From positions 1-64,000 of the forward strand of contig JAOTOM010002640.1 in NCBI GenBank assembly GCA_034440615.1: 64,000 nt of DNA, read 5' to 3'. The notes beneath the pieces are model-generated. The model ran no database searches and was not told the origin of the DNA. It saw nothing but the letters and a program-made list of their open reading frames with translations. Both the position numbers and the translations under genes were made by a program. Each line of letters opens with the position of its first letter. The stretch's first letter is position 1. Below, in pieces: positions 10,311 to 20,889 of the stretch. This DNA comes from Ashinkailepas kermadecensis. Lineage: Eukaryota > Arthropoda > Thecostraca > Neolepadidae.

Positions 10311-10620
10311 GGTAATCTTTACCTTTTGGCCGACACATACTGCCAAGGTTAGTGATTTGTAAAGAGGTGTACGGTGGGGAACAGTGACGTCACAGGAGTC
10401 TGGGAAGTGACGTCACAAGTGCTTTGGAGGATTCTGGTTTTCTGGTTAGATTATATTATGCTATGATACATTTTGTATATTATGCTACATTATCTTAGTC
10501 TAGGTTAGGTGGTAATCTTTACAGACACCCGACTCCTGTGACGTCACTGTTCCCCACTGTACACCTCTTTACAAATCACTAACCTTGGCAGTATGTGTCG
10601 GCCGAAAGGTAAAGATTACC
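10311..10620. mobile_element. Foldback/MITE with ~90-bp inverted arms
   Basis: The left arm starts GGTAATCTTTACCTTTTGGC (10,311) and the right arm ends with its reverse complement, GCCGAAAGGTAAAGATTACC (10,620). The pairing continues through CCAAGGTTAGTGATTTGTAA, AGAGGTGTAC and GTGACGTCACAGGAGTC. It is flanked by GATTATCT and GATTATCC, an 8-bp target duplication with one mismatch, which suits an hAT-type target size. Copies 1 and 2 show the empty site. It has no coding capacity. Confidence 0.85.
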
Positions 10621-10883
10621 GATTATCCCACCTCCTGGGTATGGGCCGCATGTCGTCGAGCAGTTCGGGAGACGGTAGGCGGACAGTGGTCGAGTGCGTC
10701 CGTAGTGCCGCTGGGCACGTCACCTACAGCAGATAGGACCTGCGGATGGAACGGATCATCACTAGTGCTGTGCTGCCTGCACAGCAGCGACCGGTCAACG
10801 GACATCTCTCCAATCTATAAATCGATGCTGTGATAACAGACGTGTGAGGCACAGGCAGCAAAGTTTGCTCACTGTCCTAGAAC

Positions 10884-11015
10884 TCATAACCTGAAAAGTA
10901 AGCATTTGCACAGCAAATAGGTAAGTGGTCCCATTATCTTAGTCACCTTGATAGACATGGTACGTATTCGAAGGAAAAATTTCAAAAAATCAAAAAAACA
11001 CCTTTTAAGACCAAT
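10884..11015. repeat. Arm of a dispersed palindromic repeat family
   Basis: GAAAAGTAAGCATTTGCACA..GTGGTCCCATTATC..CACCTTTTAAGACC. Related arms occur at 15,415-15,545 (reverse), 16,605-16,735 (forward), 33,429-33,575 (forward), 33,804-33,952 (reverse) and about 41,330-41,400 (reverse). The family looks like the termini of a DNA transposon or MITE. Confidence 0.5.
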
Positions 11016-11194
11016 TTACCTGCAAATGCAGGACACATTATTGCACAACTCACATGGCTAAAAATATACATCCATTTCACCGAAGACTCGTTGGTCACTA
11101 TGACGCACCTTATTATGCTGCTTCATGCTAATCTAACACCACGAAAGCAGTACCCATCGTATTTGCACTGGACTATCTGCCTGGACAGGGCATC

Positions 11195-12290
11195 CCTTTA
11201 AATGTGGCATCGCGACGATACAAACCAATATCACTAACAAAACTGAGAGCTTTGGGAATTTCAGAGATAATCCTCACCTGGATCCAAAATCTTATCTGTG
11301 GGAGGGAAATGAAAGTGCTTGTCTCTGGCTCTTTCAGCAAACCAAAGCATGTTCTAAGTGGAGTACCTCAGGGCTCTGTACTAGGTCCTGTGTTATTCTT
11401 GATTTATGTGAATTATGTACCTCATGGAACACACTCCCAGTTCAAGGTTTTTGCAGATGACCCAAAGATATACATAAAACTGAAGTACAAATCTGCCACA
11501 GAACTGCTGGCAGGCATTTCACAGGGTCAAAAAGACATTGATACACTGGTTAGTACTGCCTAGTCATGGGGGCTAGCAATGAACTCCAAGAAATGTGTAG
11601 TTCTCAAAGCACACCGTGGCTCATATGACTGGAAAACTCTTGGCCCTTATGCACATTATTACCTAGATGGATTTCAGGTAAGCTTTGTTGAGATGCATAC
11701 TGACCTAGGTATCACAGTAGATAAAAACCTGCGTTTCAATCAACACATTGCTGGTATAGTACAGAAAGCTGGAAGTCTGGCCAGCAACCTACTAAGTTCT
11801 ACTTTGTCATTCTCCAGAATTTATGAAAACCCTGTACATTACTCATGTCAGGCCTCTTTTGGAGTTTGCATTGTGTGTTTGGAATACAGGTTACATAGGT
11901 GATTTAAGGCAACTAGAACCAGTAGAGAAGGTGGACACAAAACATAGAGGGGATGGAAGGTCTGGATTATGGAAACTAGGTGTGTACTCGGTGCAAGGTA
12001 GACTGATTCGAGCAGACATTATAAAATGTTGGAAGATTATTCATGGCCATTCTGCCATTAAGATCCCCAACATGTTTGTGCTGGCACCATTGGTGAACAC
12101 ACGAGGACACTCACTGAAATTGGCTCACAGGCGTGCACAGGGTGGGAATTAAGGCACTTCTTAAGATATTTTATCTCTGAAAACATTTTTGCACTAAGGG
12201 TTCATACTGGATAGGATGGGCTTCACATGTACTCAGACACAAATGTGAGAACAAAGATATCAATAAAAACAAACACAGAACGACACCCCA
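11195..12290 (+). pseudogene. Non-LTR retrotransposon (LINE) reverse transcriptase fragment
   Basis: Open frames at 11,204-11,563, 11,579-11,902 and 11,823-12,152 together cover the C-terminal half of a LINE reverse transcriptase. Visible motifs are LRALGISEIILTWIQNLICG, GVPQGSVLGPVLF and a catalytic FADD (near 11,450), then a thumb region with DLGITVDKNLRFNQHI and TLYITHVRPLLEFALCVWN. It is broken by stops and frameshifts (near 11,561, 11,870 and 12,150) and truncated at the 5' end. The 3' end, with CAGACACAAATGTGAGAACA and AATAAAAAC, recurs reversed at 40,850-40,975 and 58,044-58,150. The element is dead; its clade is uncertain. Confidence 0.8.
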
Positions 12291-12296
12291 AAAAAA

Positions 12297-12560
12297 ACGC
12301 TGGTTATTCCACTTCCGGTCACCACTCAAACTAATCACTTTTTGTAGCAGTCAGCAGCCAGATTACAGCTTCACACACTCCATCAATCTCAACCACAGGA
12401 ATTGCCGACAACGCGCCAACAGCAACTTGCCAGATGATGCGCATGCACACTGAGAACACTGTTCTCCGGCTTTGGAGCTGAGTCTCTGAAGACCTGTGTT
12501 CCTGCCACCCTATAGTGGGAAACTTTGACAGTTTTAAGAGACGTTCTCTGGCAGTGTAGG
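12297..12560. repeat. Dispersed repeat R1
   Basis: The block from ACGCTGGTTATTCCACTTCC to TTTAAGAGACGTTCTCTGG is found reversed at about 40,555-40,815 and partly at 57,905-58,040, each time next to the same LINE 3' end. LINE end plus R1 therefore behave as one composite repeat. No gene recognised. Confidence 0.7.
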
Positions 12561-13960
12561 ATTTCCATATTTTTTTCTTGGTAGTGGAGTACATAATTTT
12601 TAACTGGAGTACAAAATGTTGAGCTGGAATACAAAAATAGCAATGCACTTGCCGACAATTAACCTTGTTTTAATGGGGCTGAAAACCAATGTTAGCATTG
12701 TTGTATGCATAAACATCTTGGCAAACATCCATGTCCAAAATTTTGCTGCAGTAAAAAAATGAGGAGTTGTCCATAATTAGGTAGCATTGCTTTAATGGAA
12801 TTACAAATCAATGTTAGCATTTCATGCTGTTACATGCTCAACAATTACACGTTTTACCACACCAGAATTTTACATGGGACACAAGTAAGACTCACTGGGC
12901 AATAATGTAGTGCATCATGCCTTGAACCCTTTTTAAAAATGGGAATAACTTGTGAGGTTTTCTAACTATCAGGAAGACTTCCAGTAGAAAGATGAGTTTA
13001 AAATGATGAAAATGGTTTTACAAGCTCCTCACAGCAAGATACAATTAACTGGGGGTGGACCCCATCAGTGGACCCTGGGAGGGATGGCGGGCACCACGAG
13101 GAATCGAAACCCATGACAACCGCCGAGCCAAGGCTTTACACCATTCCACCTTCACCACCAACCTCTGCACCAGGCAAACAAAACCTTCTGGCTGATCTAT
13201 TTACAACAGGGGAGAAAAACCAGGCGTGGCAAACACCACAGCCAACCCCTACTTCTCTGAACAATGGTCTCTATCGTGCGCCACTTCCTGCCACACTCGC
13301 CAGTGTGATCCAAACTTATGGAAATACGACTTCACATCTCATGATGACAATCGACAGAGAGTGAAACCGAATGGGCACACTTAGCTATCACTGCCAGTAC
13401 ACATTTGGGTACCCACACCACAAACCTAAAAAATAATCAACCCACAAACACTCACCAACTCCATCAGCCCGTGCCTCCCAGCAGTTGTCAAAGATGCACT
13501 GGAAAATAGAGCCGGGTCTGATTCGCTTACCCCAGCGGTAGAACTACGGCGGATTACCGGGCCGGCAACAGATGGGTCGGAGTAAAATCGGAACAGGTAT
13601 TACAGACCCTTCACCGACACTGATGAACTCCAAATGCAGTTATATTTCAAGGCGCACAATTTATCTTAGCACAGATTTCAAAAATATTATTGGACAGTCA
13701 TTCATAAGTTCACAAATGGCATTGGTTTCTTGGTGTTGTCACCTCGGAGAACTTCATTGCTCCAAAGCAACTTTGAGGAAATATAAAGTGACTTTTTTGC
13801 ATTGAACGGGCTCATGGTGTCTAAAAAAGTTGTCTCTTTAACAAAATGACCTTCAATTGCGCATTCAAAGCATCTTAATTGCCAAACGGGGCCTGAAATA
13901 TTTACTCCGGCGATACCAAGTACCGCCAGTTTTGCCAACTAGGGATATTTGCCCATGACT
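12561..13960. other. No gene recognised
   Basis: AT-rich DNA. A short GGAATCGAAACCC (about 13,100) resembles a reversed polymerase III B box, and a faint A-box-like string lies nearby, so a decayed tRNA-like SINE is possible. Nothing else stands out. Confidence 0.4.
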
Positions 13961-13965
13961 CAGAA

Positions 13966-14090
13966 CAATAAATATTGAATAAATGTTGATTAATATAAAT
14001 GCATAATATATAACAATAAATATTGATAAATATTGAATAAATATTGAATAAATATTGAATAAATATTGAATACATATTTAATTAAATATG
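13966..14090. repeat. AATAAATATTG minisatellite
   Basis: Imperfect tandem copies of an 11-12 bp unit, AATAAATATTG, most regular at 14,020-14,078. Confidence 0.85.
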
Positions 14091-14599
14091 GACGATATAG
14101 TGACACAAAAGTAGGATCTTCTCACATGACGTCACATGCCGCCAGTTGTAATTGGACAGCGGAGACGTTTTTAGCGCAACACCGAGAAACATGTCTTGGT
14201 ATGGCATGCTATACAGGCTGTACGCGTTTCAAAGTTTTGTTATGGTCGACAGGGATTGTTGGTGAGTGCGCGCATACGGACTGCTGAAACTGCTAGTTGT
14301 TTTCAGGTATGGACTTAGAGTGGTAGAACTCAACCAAACAATGTTGTTCTTCCTTTTCCCTTCTGGAGTACAAAATATTTCATTTTGTCCAGTCACAATC
14401 CTGGAGTACAAAATTTATTGGTATGCATAACACCAACAAACGCCAGTTTTTCCAACACTGTTCTCTGGAGTGCCACCAATCAGAATTGGCTGCGTTAGCA
14501 TTTTCTGTTCTGAAATCTGTCTGTCAACCAATCAATGCAAGATATTTTTATATGATGTCATAACCATTAGCAACTTTGAAGACATGGGTTACCAGTGTC

Positions 14600-15005
14600 A
14601 TACTGTAAACACAAGACCTTGACTGATCCTTTGCTTTGACCACATCCAACTGTGGCATGTGCAGTAGTGGAGTTGCATTCGTATTACGTGGGAAATTGGC
14701 TGCGTAGGTAAGTATGCGCTCTGAGCTGAGGGTGAAGTGTGAAGTATTTTTTTGTTATATGGCTAGCCTTGTACTGAGACCAATGGTGAAAGGAAAACAC
14801 ATTTCTCCTGAGTTATAAGAAACGAAACTGCTGATTATTACGAGTCACTGCCGGGCGGTGCCATCCATTGTTCACTTCTTTGTTTGCATGTTTTGGCATT
14901 TGATTTGATCAAAATGAGAATGATGTTATGTATGCATATTATGTAGGTACTGATTTAGGTTTTTCTGGTCAGTTACTGGTAAACAGATTCCATGCATAAA
15001 AATGA
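14600..15005. repeat. Dispersed repeat R2
   Basis: From CACAAGACCTTGACTGATCC to CAGATTCCATGCATAAAAAT. It is found reversed at about 39,950-40,430 and partly at 40,970-41,280. It includes GAGTCACTGCCGGGCGGTGC. Together with R1 and the LINE end it forms an interspersed composite in this window. Confidence 0.7.
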
Positions 15006-15225
15006 TGTCCATGAAAATGTACTCTGGAAGAAATCAGTATGCACTCAGACTCCCAACCCAAAAAATAAGTTTCCCACTCTGGGCGTGCATCAGTGGATTG
15101 TAGGAAGATTTTTTAGCCTCAGATGCTGTGCCACTTGGAACTCATTGCCTGATGATGTAGTAGCCTTAACAGACCTGGGTGCATTTAAAGCTGCATTGCA
15201 CTCAAATCTCTGCATTGTTATATGA
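14985..15225 (+). pseudogene. LINE C-terminal fragment
   Basis: The predicted peptide ends RFFSLRCCATWNSLPDDVVA and then LTDLGAFKAALHSNL, the typical C-terminal signature of LINE open frame 2 (R.VNxWNxLPxxVV..S..FK..L). The upstream part is interrupted by repeat R2. It is followed by TATTCAATCTCTG simple repeats to about 15,380. Confidence 0.65.
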
Positions 15226-15414
15226 ATATACTGAATAGATTAACCATGGTAATATACTGATCAAACTTGAAGAGTAGCTATACTTCTCTGTATTCAGAAT
15301 ATAGATATCTCTATATATCTCTACTTTCAATCTCTGTATTAAATCTATATATTCAATCTCTGTATTCAATCTCTATATGCAATCCCTATCTTCTCTTTTT
15401 CAGAAATCTCGACT

Positions 15415-16735
15415 GACAATAAAATATGGTAAATTTGTCTTAAAAGGTGTTTTTTTGGAAACACTGGATTTTTCGGAACGTGATGTTTATGAACGTGATT
15501 CGGAAGATGCGATCACTCGTTTTCTCCGTAAATGCTTACTGTTCAATTTGAACGATGACGTCATAGTCACGTCGGTACAGTATGACGTCATAGGACTGAG
15601 GCTTCGATTGGCTAACTAACGGTACAAACGTCCACATACCTCAATGAGATGGTCCCGGCTTTATCTAACCAGATTAATAAAACAACTTACCACGGTTCCA
15701 GGCGGGTTCCGTCGAGAAAAGTTCCTTTGTAGTCGCTTGTGACGAACCCACACCTCTTCTCCTTCCTTCTGGCGACACGAAACGTCTTGGTGCACTCCCA
15801 CCGATGCCTACTCTCCTGCAACCTGCAGGCCTTGGAACACTTAGAGCAGACAACTACGGCAGGAAGAACTCAGTGGCGTCTAAGGAAGTCTAAGCTCGCT
15901 TGGTTGTCCTTATAACAAAGTTTGATTATATCATATGGCACTGGATCACAACCTACACACACCGAAGCCATTTTCGAACTGATGACCTCAAAGTGACACC
16001 TGTGACCCCGGTCTCGTCTATCCTCACGACTTCCAACAAATAGTATGATAATTCATAATTAAATAGGAAAACCTAACCTAACCTAACAATACAATCTACT
16101 CTTATCTAAACTAATATAAACTCATATATTTTAATTAAAAAACAAGCGTAATGTTTATCGTGACGGACCGCGAAGTGGTATTTAAAAGACACGACTTCCA
16201 GCAAGCAGTATGATAATTAATAATTAAATAGGAAAACCTAACCTGACCTAACCTAACCTTACGTAATCCAATCTACTCTAATCTAAACTAATATAAACTT
16301 GTATGTTATAATTTCAAAACAAGCGTAATATTTATTGTGACATCATCCGTACATCACGCCCGGAAGCCGTGCTCTGCAGTTTTTTTCCGGCGTTGCAGTG
16401 AAATAATTGTGGTGTCATCTGTATCAAAGAAGTGGAAACTAAGCATTTTCAACGTGAAAAAGTGTTGAATCAACTGCGTGAAGTGTTGAATGTCCCTTTA
16501 ATCACGTCTGAGAAGTGCCAGGTGAGGGATGGATAAATTATGCAACAAACAACAGCAGTGCGGCATATATGGCGCATTATAGATATTATCGCTAAGATTA
16601 ACCGAGACGTAAGCATTTACGGAGAAAACAAATGATCGCATCTTCCGAATCACGTTAATAAACACCATATTCCGGGACAGAAATCCGAAAATTCCCAAAA
16701 CACCCTTTAAGACAAAAATACCAAATAAAGTTATC
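15415..16735. repeat. Inverted pair of palindromic-family arms around ~1 kb
   Basis: Positions 15,415-15,545 (TTGTCTTAAAAGGTG..TTTTCTCCGTAAATGCTTAC) and 16,605-16,735 (GTAAGCATTTACGGAGAAAA..CCCTTTAAGACAAAA) are reverse complements. Between them is a local duplication: 16,025-16,185 and 16,190-16,345 share GATAATTAAATAGGAAAACC and CCTAA repeats. Two ATGACGTCATAG sites lie at about 15,555-15,592. No gene recognised. Confidence 0.55.
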
Positions 16736-16739
16736 CCGA

Positions 16740-17640
16740 CTCACCAGCTACAAACTCCAACTAAACCAAACTAAGATTAAAAAAACAGCCTAGATACCTT
16801 TGCAATTACACCAGTATATTGAAAATATACCTAGTGGTAATTTAAGCTCACTATTTTAGTCCTAAGCTCTATCTTAAACTTAAACACCAAAAGGACACTG
16901 ACTTATTCCTCTACACTACAGAAACCTAAGCCACGAGACAGCGCCAACCGTCTATAAAGCGTTCACGCGGCTGATCGATAATTCTAGAAGCTACCTAGTG
17001 TAATTTAAGCTCACTATTTTAATCTTAAAGTCTATCTTAAACTTAAACACCAAGCGGACACAGACTTATTCCTCTATGCTAACAGAAACCTAAGCCACGT
17101 GGCCACTCCACCCGTCTACAAAGCGTCGACGTGGCCGATCGATAATTCTAGAAGCTAAAAATATGCTCGTTAAAAAGAAACTCGAGACAAAACTATGCAA
17201 ATATATGCACAGAAGCAACTGCTAAATACCTACCACCAGCTGCAAACTCCAAACTAAACCAAACTAAACACTAATATAATCAAAAACCTAGATACCTATA
17301 CAATAACACCAGGACAAGAAGATATACCTAGTGTAATTTAAACACACTATTTTAGTCAACTCTATTTTAAACTTAACCACCAAAAAAAAACTTATTCCTC
17401 TGCACTACGGAAACCTAAGCCACGAGGCCACGCCACCCATCTACAAAGCGTCCACGTTGCCGATGGATAATTCTAGAAGCTACCTAGTGTAAGTTAAGCT
17501 CACTATTTTAATCTTCAACTAAAACACCAAGCAGACACAAACTTATTCCTCTATGCTAACAGAAACCTAAGCCACGTGGCCATTCCACCCGTCTACAAAC
17601 GTACACGTGGCCGATCGATAATTATAGATGCTTGGAGAGA
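16740..17640. repeat. Higher-order satellite (~160-bp subunits in pairs)
   Basis: Four subunits begin ACCTAGTG(G)TAATTTAAGC at about 16,829, 16,993, 17,326 and 17,479. Each contains a CTTATTCCTCTA, AAACCTAAGCCACG and CCGATCGATAATTCTAGAAG series. They form two pairs separated by an AACTCCAA-CTAAACCAAACTAA spacer, giving a ~0.5-kb higher-order unit. Confidence 0.8.
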
Positions 17641-18236
17641 TGCTTGAGATGCTGCACGTGGCCGATCAAGCGATGCTTGAGTATATGGGGAGCCAACCAG
17701 GTGAGAGAACCAGGTGAGAGCCGTCCACGGGCGCACGGGTATTGAAACCAGGGCGGTTAGAACACCGGAAAGTCCGAGTCAACGCCATCCCGCACGTCCC
17801 TTAGTTACCTTGAGTCCGCACGGCTCCGGCTTCAGAACGAATATGGCGCTCAACCCGCTAAAAAACCAACTCGATGCGGAACTGAAGTTATAGTGCTGCA
17901 ATTAATTGTCATGTATCGTATTCTGTTCGCTGAAAAATCACATTCGTAAAGTAAAATGTTGGAAAACGGTACCACCAGATCAGAAAGAAAAAATAAAACA
18001 AAAATAATAAAATATATCTTCATTAGTATATTTATTCTTGAACAAACATTCGAGTCGCAGAATGAGACTGATACGATTCGCGGAGTTTGAACTTCCGGTC
18101 ACGAAATAGTGCAATCATCTACAATAGGCGAACCACCTCAGTTCAGCCAAAGTTTGTCTAAATACTTCGATCTATGACGAATATCATGACTAAACACCTT
18201 GTCTAGTTATAGCCTAAATTTGAGTTGTACTGGCTA
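17641..18236. other. No gene recognised
   Basis: Mixed sequence between the satellite and the next tandem duplication. I see no coding or structural signal. Confidence 0.4.
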
Positions 18237-18842
18237 TCGCAGAACTTCTATATGAAATGGGGTCGTGGGTCTGTGAAAAGACCAAGGGCCAGTGGCGGAT
18301 CCAGGACGGCATCTGAGGGAGTGTTCCCCCACCCCTCTGGTAGAGATGTAGCTTCTCTTCAACTGAAAAATGGCCTCAATTCAGGACACTCGAATGCATC
18401 CGCCCATCCACCCTCTCCAGGGTGAATATATGTCACGAAACCTGGGGCCAGGTCCAAGTCCATATCCTTAAGATATAATTTGGGATTAAATAGGAAACCG
18501 ACAAATTAGCATTCGTAGGATACCAAACCACGGGGGCCCAGAACTTCTATATGAAATGGGGTCGTGGGTCTGTGAAAAAAAACAAGGGCCAGTGGCGGAT
18601 CCAGGACGGCATCTGAGGGAGTGTTCCCCCACCCCTCTGGTAGAGATGTGGCTTCTCTTCAACGGAAAAATGGCTTCAATTCAGGACACTCGAATGCATC
18701 CGCCCATCCACCCTCTCCACGGTGAATATCTGTCACGAAACCAGGGGCCAGGTCCAAGTCCATATCTTTAAGATATAATTTGGGATTAAATAGGAAACCG
18801 ACAAATTAGCATTCATAGGATACCAAACCACGGGGGCCCAGA
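18237..18842. repeat. Tandem duplication, ~302-bp unit
   Basis: Two near-identical units (about 18,237-18,539 and 18,540-18,842) start AGAACTTCTATATGAAATGG and end ACCAAACCACGGGGGCCC. Each contains AGTGGCGGATCCAGGACGG, an hAT-like terminal motif seen elsewhere in the window. Differences are few, so the duplication is recent. Confidence 0.85.
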
Positions 18843-19808
18843 CCCTCCCACCCACCCCCAGACCCTCCCACCCACCCCCAGACGCACCTGGATCTCCAGC
18901 AATGCCTCGCTCCACGGGTTTTTCAGCCCATGGCACCACTCGTATAAAAATCGTCACATCTAAAAAACGGCCCTTCTCCAGAACAAGTCCCCCTCGCTCC
19001 CACGACCAAATTTCTGGATCCACCCCTACCACGGGCATATTTAAAAATTCAGCAAGCTCGGCCATGATCTCAAAGAGCGGCGGTGTCCGTCCAGGAAGGA
19101 CGCCAAACCGGCCGTAATGGCTATCCTTGACCAAGCTTTCCTCCAAATAGCACTTTCGGCCGAAACGCTTTGTGGGGATGCACTCGAGAGACTGGTGCTA
19201 CGTCTGTCAGGGTTCGTGACGACTCACATAAGCGTTGCCAGCGGCCAAGAGGTGGGGGTGGGGGTGGGGGTGGGGGGCTCAAACCAGGGCCCGCTCCAGC
19301 AAGGAACGTACTTCCCTCCCCCCCCATAATCAATTTGGTCCCGCCAATTGCCTCCATGCATGGTGCCTCCCAAATAATTATCAGAAGCCAACGCCTCTGT
19401 TTCGGTGGTTTGGGTGGAGGGCAAGGAGACCCACCCCACTCTGGGATACTCGCAAGGTTTTCAAGGCGTCACTCATGTCCAGTCTAGGGCCCTAGTCAGA
19501 GTGATTCTGCGACGCATCTCAACTGAAGGGACGCACCTGCTACCAATCGGGGTTTGCGAGTTTGTAACTTTTTGTCCCCTGTGTCACGCCCTTATCACCC
19601 ATGTGCAGATACGGAACCTGCAGCTCGTTTTCAGGATTGTTTTCCATTTTTCATTCATATGCGTCTAGACCAGGGGTGTTCTTTGATATATTTTTTTTAG
19701 GGGCAAATACCCCCTCAGTGTTGGCTCTGTCCTCCAATAATTTATACTTTTAACATGGGGTACCATGGAGCATGCGTCCCATGGATGTGGGGCTTCCCAT
19801 TAGCTTGA
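18843..19808. other. No recognised gene; G-rich tract
   Basis: Open frames on both strands around 18,895-19,500 match no family I know. CTGGATCCACCCC at about 19,016 may be the far end of a degraded hAT-like element. A GGTGGGGGTGGGGGTGGGGG tract (about 19,250-19,278) meets the usual G-quadruplex pattern. Confidence 0.4.
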
Positions 19809-19865
19809 TGGGCGCTACATGACCGATGTAGTCAATGCGCCCTAAAGCCCTAATAACTAACTAAC
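19809..19865 (+). mobile_element. SINE tail copy
   Basis: GGGCGCTACATGACCGATGT, then AGTCAATGCGCCCTAAAGCC and CTAATAACTAACTAACT: the family's hairpin tail without a recognisable head. Confidence 0.6.
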
Positions 19866-19920
19866 TTCCCATTAGCTTGATGTATTTTGCACCCCAGTAA
19901 TCCATAGTATAATAATAAAT

Positions 19921-20004
19921 AATATACCTATATATATATATATATATACATATATATTATAGATATTTATAATATATATAAGATATATATTATATATATA
20001 ATTA

Positions 20005-20094
<90 letters not shown>
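19921..20094. repeat. (AT)n microsatellite, left of the LTR element
   Basis: Interrupted then pure TA dinucleotides up to the first base of the 5' LTR. The tract resumes immediately after the 3' LTR at 26,500. Confidence 0.95.
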
Positions 20095-20098
<4 letters not shown>

Positions 20099-20293
20099 GA
20101 CGGGTGACGTCATGGTCCCGCGCGTCGCCAAGGCGACGCGTGCATTCCGATTGGCTTGTTGCTTTCGCGCCAAAAGATCCCCGGCCGCGGGAGTGTGAGA
20201 ATAAAGCTGACGGTGACCGGACGTGCGGTACGCCCGGGCGGGTTGGACTTGAAAGCTGTCAGACGTGTTTGCAATTCGGACCCAGCGACTACA
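20095..20293 (+). repeat. 5' LTR
   Basis: Begins TGTAGACGGG and ends GCGACTACA. It contains a TGACGTCA palindrome (20,105-20,112), a CGCGTCGCC-AA-GGCGACGCG stem-loop (20,121-20,140) and AATAAA (20,200-20,205), which could serve as the polyadenylation signal. No clear TATA box is seen. Confidence 0.95.
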
Positions 20294-20294
20294 T

Positions 20295-20307
20295 TGGTGG
20301 CAGCGGT
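20295..20307 (+). other. Primer binding site, tRNA-Leu type
   Basis: TGGTGGCAGCGGT begins two bases after the LTR. It is complementary to the 3' end ACCGCTGCCA plus CCA found in animal tRNA-Leu (AAG-type) genes. Confidence 0.8.
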
Positions 20308-20889
20308 CGGATTGACAGCTTTCGGATCGTCTGACTCGCACGACGGAAGCCAGATGACTCGATTGAGTGTTGTGGCGGACTGAGAACTGAGGAGCGGATT
20401 CGCGTCGTCGGAATCCTGTCGTAACGGTGTGTAGTGACTTATGACTTGGCTCGGTGTGACGCGTGAGTGCAGCCACTTACACAGAAGGATTGCGTGCAAG
20501 TGATGAGTTTGGGGGTCGCGAGCAAGATGGCGGCCCTGCCAGATACAGGTTCTGGTGAGTGCTGTGGTCGCCTAGCAACGACAGACTAGCAGGCGCCTCC
20601 AGTACTCGTCTGCGCGCCAGCTGATTGAGATGACGTAACGACTCCGCGTAGCAACGTGGCATCTCGAGGACACGGCTAAGGCCCTACGCAGGACTGACTC
20701 GCAACTCCTGCGTGCGATTCTCAGCGTCGGAACCGTGAGTGCCTTGTCAAGGCGAGGCATATATGTCGGTTTAATGAGGCGCGTGGCGTGATTCAGTCGA
20801 GCCAGACGCGTTTGGATATTGGAAGTGTCGAGTGACTAGTATAAGCCGTGTTCACAAGTCTGTAGTTGAAGCCCATTGGAACTAGCAGA
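20308..20889 (+). other. Retrotransposon untranslated leader
   Basis: About 580 bp between the primer site and the gag ATG, with no recognisable gene. It probably holds packaging signals, but none can be named from sequence. Confidence 0.6.

Larger units (their letters stand above)
7034..10881. repeat. Segmental duplication, copy 3
   Basis: This is the longest copy, starting with the same CACAGGTACGTTCAGTGATG found at the window start. It keeps exons A, B and C and the minisatellite, and has gained a 310-bp foldback element (10,311-10,620) and a ~50-bp SINE tail (about 8,919-8,964) that copies 1 and 2 lack. The match to the other copies ends near 10,881. Confidence 0.8.

Noticed and set aside
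19967..20476. Minus-strand 169-codon frame and other YIYIYI-rich frames at 26,316, 41,809 and 45,410
   Set aside because: They are translations of (AT)n microsatellite, partly overlapping the LTR.
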